Assembly (NCBI GenBank): GCA_945861065.1
Contig: CAMASI010000035.1
Location: 1-39,071 of the forward strand
Reading direction: 5' to 3'
Length of the DNA: 39,071 nucleotides
Origin: Klebsiella pneumoniae
Lineage (GTDB): Bacteria; Myxococcota_A; UBA796; GCA-2862545
Shown: one piece after another, positions 32,000-39,071 of the stretch
How positions within the stretch are numbered: position 1 is the stretch's first letter
How the letters are laid out: each line of letters begins with the position of its first letter
Position numbers and translations under genes: made by a program
The notes under the pieces: model-generated
Databases searched by the model: none
What the model was told of the DNA's origin: nothing
What the model saw: the letters and a program-made list of their open reading frames with translations, nothing else

Positions 32000-34072
32000 G
32001 TGAACCACCCGATTGTGACCGACGAATTAGAGCTGCTTGCTGTCGTACGCAAAGCACTTGAGGAGGCCCCGTATGAAACGGCGGCCTCCGAAACGACCCT
32101 TCGCGAAGAGCTGATCAAGCTCCGGGACCAGATCGGGGAGGCGAAAGAAGAAGACACGCCCGCCCTTGTCCAACAGTACGAGCACCAAGTTGCTTGGCTC
32201 GAACAGCTTCGGAGGCGCGAGGAGATCGTCCAGATCGACCCTGACAATCCGTACTTTGCCCACATTCGCCTCCGGGAAGACGGAAGGGTCCGAGACGTAT
32301 TGTTGGGCAAGGGCACCCGTTTGGTCGGCAATGCGCGCATCGTAGACTGGCGCCACGCACCCATCAGCCGGGTGTTCTATCGCTACCAGCAAGGCGACGA
32401 ATTCGAAGAACAGCTTGGCGAGCGCGTGCATGCAGGCGACCTTGTCGCCCGACGGGTCCTGAGCATCCACCGCGGGGACCTTGCGCGCATCGAAGCGCCC
32501 GAGGGCACCTTTCACCTCGAACAAGGGGCCTGGGAACAACGTGTCGCCCCGGTGGCTCGTTTGGCGGGCGGCGGAGGGTCCACGGTCCGAGCCTACGACA
32601 TCGGCGAGCACGAGAGTCGGTCGCTAGGCACGGATCTGGCGGGGTCCCGCAGGCGCGTGGACAAACGACTGCCCGATATCGCCGGTCTCATCGACCCCGA
32701 GCAGTTCCGCCTCATCAGCCAAGAAGACTCGGGCCTCGTGGTCATTCGAGGAACGGCAGGCAGTGGAAAGACAACCGTCGCGCTGCACCGAATCGCGTTT
32801 CTCGCTTTCGCAGATCCCACGGTGGACAGCGACCGAACCCTGTTCATCGTCGCGAGCCCGGCGCTGGCCGCCTACGTGTCCCACGTATTGCCCGCGTTGG
32901 GCGTCAAACACGCGCGCGTCGTCACCTGGTCCGCCTGGGCGGCCGAACAGCGCAAGCGCCATTTCCCAATGTTGCCGGTTGTGGCGCGCACAGACACGCC
33001 CGCCGTTGTCGTGGCGCTCAAACTGCACCCCGCGCTGATGATCGCGTTGAGCGAACAGATCGACCGCACGCGCAACGCCCCGAAGAACGTCGAGCAGGTC
33101 ATTGACGACCTCGTCTCGACCCTCACAGGAACCGAGCACCTCCGCGCCGCCTTCCGCACCCACGCGCCAACGATGTTTGACGAACTCGCGTGGTCCAAAA
33201 TCGCCGCCTGGGCGTCCGCACGCGCATCAGACATAGCCGCGTGTTTGGAGGGCGACAAAGAGGGTGGCAGCCCGCTCGACGAGGAGGATGACGCGTTGCT
33301 CCTTCGCGCCTGGCAACTCCGCATGGGCCCGATGCGAGGCAAACGCGGACAGGTGCTCAAGTACCGGCACATCGCCGTGGACGAGGTCCAGGACTTCTCC
33401 CCGACCGAAGTCAGCGTGCTGTTACATTGCCTCGACGAACGCCAGAGCCTGACGCTCGCGGGGGACACGCAACAGCACGTCATGGTCGACGCCGGCTTTA
33501 CCTCCTGGTCGAGTTTCTTCTCTTATTTGGGACTCGGCGGGACCGAAGTCGATACCCTCAAAGTATCCTACCGCTCCGCAGCACCCATCGTAGAGTTTTC
33601 CATTCGCCTGCTCGGCGACCTGCGAGAAGACGAAGATCCGCCGAAGGTGGTCCGTGACGGCCCGCCGGTCGAGATGTTCCGATTTACGGATCACGGCGCT
33701 GCCGTCGCGTTCCTCGCCCGTGCGTTGACCTCTCTCGTCGAGGCAGAACCCCTCGCCTCCGTCGCGGTTCTCACCCCCAATGCGGACCTTTCCACCATGT
33801 ACGCCCAAGGGCTTATTTCGGCGGAAGTTCCCCGTTGCCGACGGATTTTCGAGCACGAATTCTCGTTTGGACCCGGAATCGAGGTGACCGAGATTTCCCA
33901 AGTCAAGGGGCTCGAGTTCGACTACGTCGTGCTCATCGAAGTCTCCGGCCACGCTTGGCCCAACAGCGACACGTCGCGCCGGCGATTGCATGTCGGCGCC
34001 ACACGGGCTGTGCACCAACTCTGGCTCACGTCCGTCGCCGAGCCCTCGCCGATTGTCATGGAAGCCATGTGA
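32000..34072 (+). CDS. helD-like: HelD/UvrD-like superfamily 1 helicase
   Basis: A 690-aa protein starting at GTG 32000. An N-terminal coiled-coil (ELIKLRDQIGEAKEEDTPALVQQYEHQ) precedes the SF1 core: Walker A IRGTAGSGKTTVALHR (about residue 250), Walker B region AVDEVQDFSPTE, GDTQQ and the C-terminal VKGLEFDYVVLIE and HVGATRA motifs. This layout matches HelD-type RNA-polymerase-recycling ATPases, best known from Gram-positive bacteria. A UvrD-like DNA-repair role is the alternative. Its stop overlaps the start of the downstream lipoprotein gene (GTGA). Confidence 0.87.
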   Translation: MNHPIVTDELELLAVVRKALEEAPYETAASETTLREELIKLRDQIGEAKEEDTPALVQQYEHQVAWLEQLRRREEIVQIDPDNPYFAHIRLREDGRVRDVLLGKGTRLVGNARIVDWRHAPISRVFYRYQQGDEFEEQLGERVHAGDLVARRVLSIHRGDLARIEAPEGTFHLEQGAWEQRVAPVARLAGGGGSTVRAYDIGEHESRSLGTDLAGSRRRVDKRLPDIAGLIDPEQFRLISQEDSGLVVIRGTAGSGKTTVALHRIAFLAFADPTVDSDRTLFIVASPALAAYVSHVLPALGVKHARVVTWSAWAAEQRKRHFPMLPVVARTDTPAVVVALKLHPALMIALSEQIDRTRNAPKNVEQVIDDLVSTLTGTEHLRAAFRTHAPTMFDELAWSKIAAWASARASDIAACLEGDKEGGSPLDEEDDALLLRAWQLRMGPMRGKRGQVLKYRHIAVDEVQDFSPTEVSVLLHCLDERQSLTLAGDTQQHVMVDAGFTSWSSFFSYLGLGGTEVDTLKVSYRSAAPIVEFSIRLLGDLREDEDPPKVVRDGPPVEMFRFTDHGAAVAFLARALTSLVEAEPLASVAVLTPNADLSTMYAQGLISAEVPRCRRIFEHEFSFGPGIEVTEISQVKGLEFDYVVLIEVSGHAWPNSDTSRRRLHVGATRAVHQLWLTSVAEPSPIVMEAM

Positions 34073-34722
34073 TTCTATTCCTGGTCGCCTGTAAACAGCC
34101 GGAACCCGATGGATACCTGCCGATTTCCATTGATGTGGCCGACGCCTTCGACCACCTGGTCGTCACGACCGTCACCGGCGATATTGTCATCGAGCATACG
34201 GACGAAACGTTTCTCTCGGGCCAGCTGATCGTGATCGACGACCAGGACGATTATTCCTTGGCGATCGTAGCGGGCGTGCTCACCCTGGCCGCCAGTTGTG
34301 TCAACGGCGAAGCGGGCTGTTCTGGGGCCTTTTTCCTCTCGGTACCGGCGGGACCGTCCATCGATGTCATTACGACGGCGGGTGACCTGACACTGGACAC
34401 CGTGCATGACCATGTGGTCACCCACAGCAGTACCACTGGCGACGTGTATGGCTACGATTTGGGTCGTTCCATCACCGTGACCGCAGAAACCACCGCCGGC
34501 CGGCACGACGTGCAATTCAAACACGAGCCGAAAGCGCTCACTCTGACGGCACAGACCGGCAATGTCGAGGCGACAGTCCCTGCAGGTTTGTACGCGGTCG
34601 AAGTCATTTCGGGCGGCACGGACACCGTGACGGGCGTCACCGTAGACGCAAGCGGCAAGCTGATTCGGCTGAGTTCCCAAGAAGGCGACGTCACACTGAC
34701 CGGCGTGTTCGAGGAATACTGA
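34069..34722 (+). CDS. DUF4097-like beta-helical lipoprotein
   Basis: The GTG at 34069 overlaps the HelD stop. The frame reads MILFLVACKQPEPDG: a lipobox LVAC with only seven residues before Cys and no basic residue. The 217-aa body is a run of short beta strands with Thr/Gly-rich turns (VTTVTGDIVIEHT, ITTAGDLTLDTV, TAETTAGRHDVQF, LTAQTGNVEATVPAG), the pattern of DUF4097-type putative adhesins. The next gene starts three bases after the TGA and in the same frame. Confidence 0.78.
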   Translation: MILFLVACKQPEPDGYLPISIDVADAFDHLVVTTVTGDIVIEHTDETFLSGQLIVIDDQDDYSLAIVAGVLTLAASCVNGEAGCSGAFFLSVPAGPSIDVITTAGDLTLDTVHDHVVTHSSTTGDVYGYDLGRSITVTAETTAGRHDVQFKHEPKALTLTAQTGNVEATVPAGLYAVEVISGGTDTVTGVTVDASGKLIRLSSQEGDVTLTGVFEEY

Positions 34723-34725
34723 TTC

Positions 34726-36867
34726 GTGCAACCTCCGGTCGTGACGGTCTGCGAATCGGCAGGTGACATTGTAGTTGACGGTGTCATCGACGAAGCCTCG
34801 TGGATGGCCTGCCCGCCGGTGGTCGATTTTCTTCGTTATCAACCGTCGCCAGGGGGAAGTCCTCCGGGAAGCACGGAAGTGCGCATAGCGCAAGACGAAC
34901 GCGGCTTATATGTTTCCGTCGTCGTACGCGATGCCGGATATCCGATACGCGCACGGATCGCGCCTCGTGAGTTTATCAACTCAGACGACCAAGTCGGCGT
35001 CTACCTCGATACCTTCCGAACCGGGCGTACAGGCTATGTATTCTATACCAATCCAAAAGGTGTTCAACAGGATATCCGCGCCACGGGAAGCCCACAGTGG
35101 AATTTCAACTGGAATACCGTGTGGGAGGCGGAAGGAACCGTCTCGGGCCACGGATATACCATCGAGGAATTCTTTCCGTGGAGGAGCTTGAAATACCCAG
35201 CGGGCGCGGACACCCAGACCTGGGGCCTCGTCCTGACCCGCAAAATCCCCTCCGAGGGCTACAAATACGCCTTTCCCTCCGTGACCCGCAACCATCCGCG
35301 ATTCCTGTCGCAAGGCGCGGCGCTCACAGGGTTGCGCCCAGGACCCAACGGTAGTGGCTTGGAGCTGATTCCCGGCGTTGCGGCCGCTCAAACCTGGCCG
35401 ACAGAAAGCGGCTCATTCACGGACTTCGGACGGCCTCTGGACGTCGTTCACCCCTCCCTAGACGCGCGGTACGGTATCACGCCCGACTTGAGCGTCGCGG
35501 CGACGCTGTGGCCCGATTTCAGCCAAGTGGAGTCTGATTCCGCCGATATTCGACTCAATCCCCAATATGCGTTTCGGTATCCCGAGACACGACCCTTTTT
35601 CCTCGACGCCGTAGAACATTTTCAAGACCCTTCGACCCTGTTGTACACGAGGTCCATTCAGTCGCCGATCGAGGGTTTGAAGTTATCTGGACGCGCTGGA
35701 GGGGTCGGCGTCGGGGCTTTGCAGGCGCTCGACCTCGACCCTCAGCCCTCCGTACACGTGGACGAAACCAAAGGTTTCGCAGAGAGCGATATGGAGGGTC
35801 GCATCGCTTCGTCCGCGATGGCCCGAACCACCGTTGACGCGTTCGACGGCGGCTTCGTCGGGCTCACACTGGGAGACAAGCGCGTGCTGGGCACGGCCGA
35901 CGCGCCAGGGGCTGCAGGCGTGTGGGATGGCGTCTCGCTCGATGCCAACGTGCCGCTGGGCGAACGAACGACGCTGCTCGGTTGGACCCACCAGGCCGCC
36001 TGGAACACCGCCGACACGCCGTTGGTGTGGGGGCAAGAAGTCGCCGCATCGATCGTGCGAAGCTCGGGCAACGGGACGGGTGCCAGCCTGACCGCCGGAG
36101 ATACGACGCCGGGCCTTCGCAAAGAGATGGGTTTTCACACTGTTTCCGGCTACAGTTATGCGAGTGGACTGATAGATCATTCGTTCAATCCAGGTGGGGG
36201 CGTGGACGAGTGGCTGCCACGTGTCCGAGCGTCGGTGTCCCGGGAACGCAGCGGCGAAGCGTACGCAAAAGCGACCGCGGGCCAGGAGTTGACGTCGGGC
36301 GTCACCACCGTTGATTTCGAGGGGGGTGTCGCGTGGGTCCGCGAGCAGGGGCTGGTCGGGCCCGACGTGCGCGTCGACCCGGACGTAGCCGTGGAAGTGT
36401 TGGGACCCACGGCGTCGGCGTGGATCGACACGGAACTGGGAAGTGCGCTGGAGTTGTACGCCAATGCCAGCGGCGTGCGAACGGTGGACTACAGCACGCT
36501 CGACCCTACCTGGGCGGGAAACGGCAGTTTGACGGCGACGCTGCGCCCGACCCCGTGGCTACGAATCGCCTTGACCCCGTCTGGCGAGGTCAACAACCCG
36601 GATTCTTCGGAGCTGGAGTTTGCGTATGCCCTTCGAACCAAGGTTGAAACACAGTTCACCCGCGCCTGGGGGCTGCGTCTCATTGCGGAGCCCGTGGACG
36701 GCAATACCATTGACTCGACCGTCAGCCTGTCCGGACTGGTGACGTGGCTGAAGGTGCCAGGAACGGCCTTTTACGCGGGATTTTCTGAGATACTTGCGGG
36801 GCCTGGGAAGTTTGAGACGGCCGAGCGCATTGCATTTGCCAAAGCGACAGTCCTGATTCGGCCCTGA
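34726..36867 (+). CDS. DUF5916-like outer-membrane protein with an N-terminal CBM9-like domain, no signal peptide
   Basis: The 713-aa protein starts with GTG at 34726. An N-terminal carbohydrate-binding family 9-like domain (IVVDGVIDEASWMACPPVVDF, VRIAQDERGLYVSVVV) is followed by the DUF5916 segment (FYTNPKGVQQDIRATG, WNTVWEAEG, YTIEEFFPWRSL, LWPDFSQVESDS, FPETRPFF-like YPETRPFFLDAVEHF). A long beta-strand-rich region then probably forms an outer-membrane barrel. Unusually, MQPPVVTVCESAG is not a signal peptide. The upstream stop and this start are in one frame, separated only by TGA and TTC. Confidence 0.83.
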   Translation: MQPPVVTVCESAGDIVVDGVIDEASWMACPPVVDFLRYQPSPGGSPPGSTEVRIAQDERGLYVSVVVRDAGYPIRARIAPREFINSDDQVGVYLDTFRTGRTGYVFYTNPKGVQQDIRATGSPQWNFNWNTVWEAEGTVSGHGYTIEEFFPWRSLKYPAGADTQTWGLVLTRKIPSEGYKYAFPSVTRNHPRFLSQGAALTGLRPGPNGSGLELIPGVAAAQTWPTESGSFTDFGRPLDVVHPSLDARYGITPDLSVAATLWPDFSQVESDSADIRLNPQYAFRYPETRPFFLDAVEHFQDPSTLLYTRSIQSPIEGLKLSGRAGGVGVGALQALDLDPQPSVHVDETKGFAESDMEGRIASSAMARTTVDAFDGGFVGLTLGDKRVLGTADAPGAAGVWDGVSLDANVPLGERTTLLGWTHQAAWNTADTPLVWGQEVAASIVRSSGNGTGASLTAGDTTPGLRKEMGFHTVSGYSYASGLIDHSFNPGGGVDEWLPRVRASVSRERSGEAYAKATAGQELTSGVTTVDFEGGVAWVREQGLVGPDVRVDPDVAVEVLGPTASAWIDTELGSALELYANASGVRTVDYSTLDPTWAGNGSLTATLRPTPWLRIALTPSGEVNNPDSSELEFAYALRTKVETQFTRAWGLRLIAEPVDGNTIDSTVSLSGLVTWLKVPGTAFYAGFSEILAGPGKFETAERIAFAKATVLIRP

Positions 36868-36927
36868 GATCTTCGAGGATGGCTCAAGTTCAAACGCAAA
36901 TCACCGATGGCGCCCAAGGAGAAAAGC

Positions 36928-37152
36928 ATGCGCCCTGAGAATGCCACAAATTCAACGGGTCCTCCCGCCCACGCCAACGCCTCAGCCCGGGCGCGCGAGG
37001 TCCACGCGCTCAAGGCCGCCGGGCAATCACCCGCGCGCTCGAAAGTGGAGGCCCCAACGCCAGACGTCGTCGTGACGCTGACGCCCGAAGCCGAGGCGCT
37101 CCTTTTGCCCACCGCCGTACCGGAGCCCGAACTCGCCCTGTCGCTGACCTAG
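36928..37152 (+). CDS. Small Ala/Pro-rich protein, unrecognised
   Basis: The ATG at 36928 has an aaggag ribosome-binding site seven bases upstream and is preferred to the ATG at 36907. The 74-aa product is low-complexity, with a basic helical stretch (ASARAREVHALKAAGQ) followed by a hydrophobic, acidic tail (VVVTLTPEAEALLLPTAVPEPE). No domain is recognised. The strong ribosome-binding site is the main reason to accept it. Confidence 0.5.
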   Translation: MRPENATNSTGPPAHANASARAREVHALKAAGQSPARSKVEAPTPDVVVTLTPEAEALLLPTAVPEPELALSLT

Positions 37153-37229
37153 CGTCCCCAGGCCACAATCACGCCCCCATCGCCGAGGCCGTCCGCAGGC
37201 CGTTATGCGAACCGAGAGGGCACCGTAGA

Positions 37230-37958
37230 ATGAAGGGCATCATCCTCGCCGGCGGACTCGGCACACGCCTGCACCCGCTTACCCGAGCCACAAACAAACA
37301 TCTGCTTCCGGTCGGCCGGGAGCCGATGCTGTACCACCCCATCCGCCAGCTCGTCAGCGCCGGTATCGACGACGTGCTCGTCATCACCAGCACCGACCAT
37401 ATGGGCGACGTCGTCCGTTGCCTCGGACCCGGCAACGACTTTGGCATCAGCATCACCTACCGCGTGCAGGATTGCGCCGGAGGCATTGCCCACGCGTTGG
37501 CGCTGGGGGAGCGTTTCGCAAGCGGCGACCGCGTATGCGTCCTGCTCGGCGACAACGTGTTCGAGTACACCATCCGCCCCTACGTGGACGCCTTTCGCGC
37601 CCAGCAGTCAGGCGCGCGCGTCCTGCTCAAGGAGGTCGGCGACCCCACACGCTACGGCGTCGCCGCGCTCGACGAACAGCAGGTGCTCTCAATCGAAGAG
37701 AAACCCGCCAACCCGAAGTCCGCGTACGCCGTCGTGGGATTTTATTGCTACGACAACACCGTGTTTGACGTCATCCGGTCCATCAAGCCCTCACCGCGAG
37801 GCGAGCTCGAAATCACCAGCGTCAACAACGCATACATCGAACGCGGCGCCCTCGCGTACGACATCTGCCGGGGGCGCTGGACCGACGCTGGCACCTTCGA
37901 ATCTTTGGCCGAGGCCAACGGCATACTAGAAGAAACGAAAAACGTATTGCGAGAATAA
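37230..37958 (+). CDS. RmlA-type sugar-1-phosphate nucleotidyltransferase
   Basis: The 242-aa enzyme joins a sugar 1-phosphate to a nucleotide, most likely dTTP (glucose-1-phosphate thymidylyltransferase), to feed polysaccharide synthesis. The motif GGLGTRLHPLT (residues 8-18) binds the nucleotide and HLLPVG follows. GDNVFE near residue 110 holds the metal-binding Asp, and IEEKP lies at about residue 157. It is short compared with RmlA (about 290 aa), like the small type. The next gene, a sulfotransferase, begins four bases after the stop, so both probably act on one glycan. Confidence 0.88.
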   Translation: MKGIILAGGLGTRLHPLTRATNKHLLPVGREPMLYHPIRQLVSAGIDDVLVITSTDHMGDVVRCLGPGNDFGISITYRVQDCAGGIAHALALGERFASGDRVCVLLGDNVFEYTIRPYVDAFRAQQSGARVLLKEVGDPTRYGVAALDEQQVLSIEEKPANPKSAYAVVGFYCYDNTVFDVIRSIKPSPRGELEITSVNNAYIERGALAYDICRGRWTDAGTFESLAEANGILEETKNVLRE

Positions 37959-37962
37959 ATCG

Positions 37963-38817
37963 GTGACCCGGCTTCCGACGTTCGCCCTGATTGGCGCCGC
38001 CAAATCGGCCTCTACCGCCTTGTACGACCACCTACGCGACCACCCGGACGTGTGGTTTCCTAAGAAGGAGATTCAGTTCTTCGACCGCGATCGGGCCTGG
38101 GAATTGGGACCGGAATTCTACCGTCAACAGTTTGAGGGCTACCCCGGCGTTGCCGCTGTGGGCGACGCGACGCCTGCGATGCACGTGCCCACCGTGGCCG
38201 CACGTATGTTTGAGGTCCTACCAGACGTACAACTCGTCGCCATCGTGCGCGACCCCGTCGATCGCGCGTGGTCCGCGTGGCAAATGCAGGTGCTGAAGGG
38301 CAGCGAGCCGCCCGGACGCAGCTTCGAGGACGCGCTCGGGACGGACCCGTCCTACGTGGAAGGGGGCAACTACGCGGCCCACCTTGCGCGTTTCGATACA
38401 CGCTACGGCCTAGACCGCACGCTGGTGTTGCTGCAGGAGGATCTGCGCGCAGACCTGCAAGGCGTCCTGGCGCGCGTCTGTACGCACATCGGCGTGCCGA
38501 CACGCACCCTGCAATCGCGCGGGGACGGCAACCACGGCGCGACGCCTCGCCATCGCTGGGTGGCGAGCGCGACGTGGGGCCTCAAGTCCCTCCGCGATCG
38601 CCTCGACCGCACACCGTTCGGGCACGTGCTACGCCACCCGACCGTAGACAACCTGGGCCGCACGGTGCGCGACCGGATTGCCGCGTGGAACCGAAGCACA
38701 ACGCCTCCACCGAAATGCCCCGAGGACGTCCGGGCCCGTGTCTTGGGGTTGTGGAAGGAGGACACGGCGGCGTTGGAATCTCGGTTGAACCGGTCCCTGG
38801 CCGCGTGGAGGAACTGA
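37963..38817 (+). CDS. Sulfotransferase (heparan-sulfate-type fold)
   Basis: The 284-aa protein begins with GTG at 37963. LIGAAKSASTALYDHL holds the 5'-phosphosulfate-binding loop, and VAIVRDPVDRAWSAW holds the 3'-phosphate-binding RDP...S segment, as in carbohydrate sulfotransferases using PAPS. FPKKEIQFFD matches the KEPxFF segment of this group. It is separate from the shorter sulfotransferase at 13459. The pairing with an RmlA-type enzyme suggests a sulfated surface polysaccharide. Confidence 0.87.
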   Translation: MTRLPTFALIGAAKSASTALYDHLRDHPDVWFPKKEIQFFDRDRAWELGPEFYRQQFEGYPGVAAVGDATPAMHVPTVAARMFEVLPDVQLVAIVRDPVDRAWSAWQMQVLKGSEPPGRSFEDALGTDPSYVEGGNYAAHLARFDTRYGLDRTLVLLQEDLRADLQGVLARVCTHIGVPTRTLQSRGDGNHGATPRHRWVASATWGLKSLRDRLDRTPFGHVLRHPTVDNLGRTVRDRIAAWNRSTTPPPKCPEDVRARVLGLWKEDTAALESRLNRSLAAWRN

Positions 38818-38873
38818 CGGCGCCACCCCATTTCCAACTGATCGGGCACCGCTCAAGTGCCCTTCTTTCGGCC

Positions 38874-39071
38874 CATGAGAAGCTCGATGTGTACGCCGTC
38901 GCCTTGGACTTCCTGGTACTCGCCAACGGCGTCGTTGAGCGGTTGACTGCGCGGCGATCCTCGACGTGTGCCGTCGCCTCAACCTCGTCGAGGACGCAAC
39001 GCATCGGTCCGGTAAGGAGCAGCTCGATCGCGTCGAGGCGATGCTCGTAGCCTTGGCGAAGAAGCTCCAGA
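38874..39071 (+). pseudogene. Four-helix bundle (S23/IVP family) gene with an internal deletion and no start
   Basis: HEKLDVYAVALDFLVLANGVVERL continues out of frame after 38945. The family's C-terminal helix is found in a different frame: AILDVCRRLNLVEDA, then KEQLDRVEAMLVALAKKLQ up to the window end. The ~45 central residues are missing and no ATG or GTG stands where copy 1 has MPFD. It is a dead copy of the gene at 1-61, in opposite orientation. It lies just downstream of the sulfotransferase. Confidence 0.65.

Noticed and set aside
1..39071. CRISPR arrays, tRNA or rRNA genes
   Set aside because: No regularly spaced direct repeats of 25-40 bases and no tRNA-like cloverleaf or rRNA segment was noticed in the gaps between genes.

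Overview
This is a high-GC window of about 39 kb with dense bacterial coding. The gene content points to a Gram-negative, myxobacteria-like (Myxococcota / former Deltaproteobacteria) chromosome: BamA and LolCD outer-membrane biogenesis genes, many lipoproteins, choice-of-anchor (ASH-like) and PPC-like surface proteins, a CHASE4-GGDEF-EAL protein, a HelD-type helicase, sulfotransferases and a tandem of alkaline-phosphatase-superfamily enzymes. The taxonomic call is inferred from gene content only.

Layout. Positions 1-61 hold the 5' end of a four-helix-bundle (S23/IVP-type) gene on the minus strand. A near-identical but broken inverted copy closes the window at 38874-39071. Next come a CobW-type metallochaperone GTPase and a lipoprotein (minus), divergent from a secreted M1-like metallopeptidase (plus). 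Two overlapping alkaline-phosphatase-superfamily genes (4500-8697) follow. From 8698 to 12407 lies a disturbed stretch: a uracil-DNA-glycosylase remnant, an intact DUF1801 gene of lower GC, an intact GGDEF/EAL gene, a Ser/Thr-kinase catalytic-loop fragment, an integron-type tyrosine-recombinase pseudogene broken over three frames, and a 3'-terminal remnant of another phosphatase-superfamily gene. The phosphatase neighbourhood then resumes with a 67-aa protein, an EMC3/YidC-like membrane protein and a sulfotransferase (12434-14091), followed by an orphan repeat-bearing secreted protein.

From 30293 down to 14910 runs a 13-gene minus-strand array. Nearly all its neighbours overlap by 1-11 nt: two lipoproteins, a membrane-anchored protein and its HTTM partner, phoH, a PgpH-like 7TM HD hydrolase, ybeY, prfB, an acidic unknown, lysS, lolC/E, lolD and bamA. 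It combines translation and ribosome maturation, nucleotide signalling and outer-membrane assembly.

The right part (30338-38817, plus) carries an ASH/PKD-like lipoprotein, slyX, a HelD-like helicase, a DUF4097-like lipoprotein, a DUF5916-like barrel protein lying in frame just behind it, a small Pro/Ala-rich protein, an RmlA-type nucleotidyltransferase and a second sulfotransferase.

The most notable observations are: (i) the pseudogene graveyard and integron-integrase relic inserted in the phosphatase locus; (ii) the phosphatase / EMC3-like / sulfotransferase gene set as a candidate uncharacterised envelope system; (iii) very short, uncharged lipoprotein signal sequences in at least five genes; (iv) the single in-frame TGA separating a signal-bearing lipoprotein from a signal-less barrel protein; (v) two divergent promoters each carrying a near-perfect inverted repeat.
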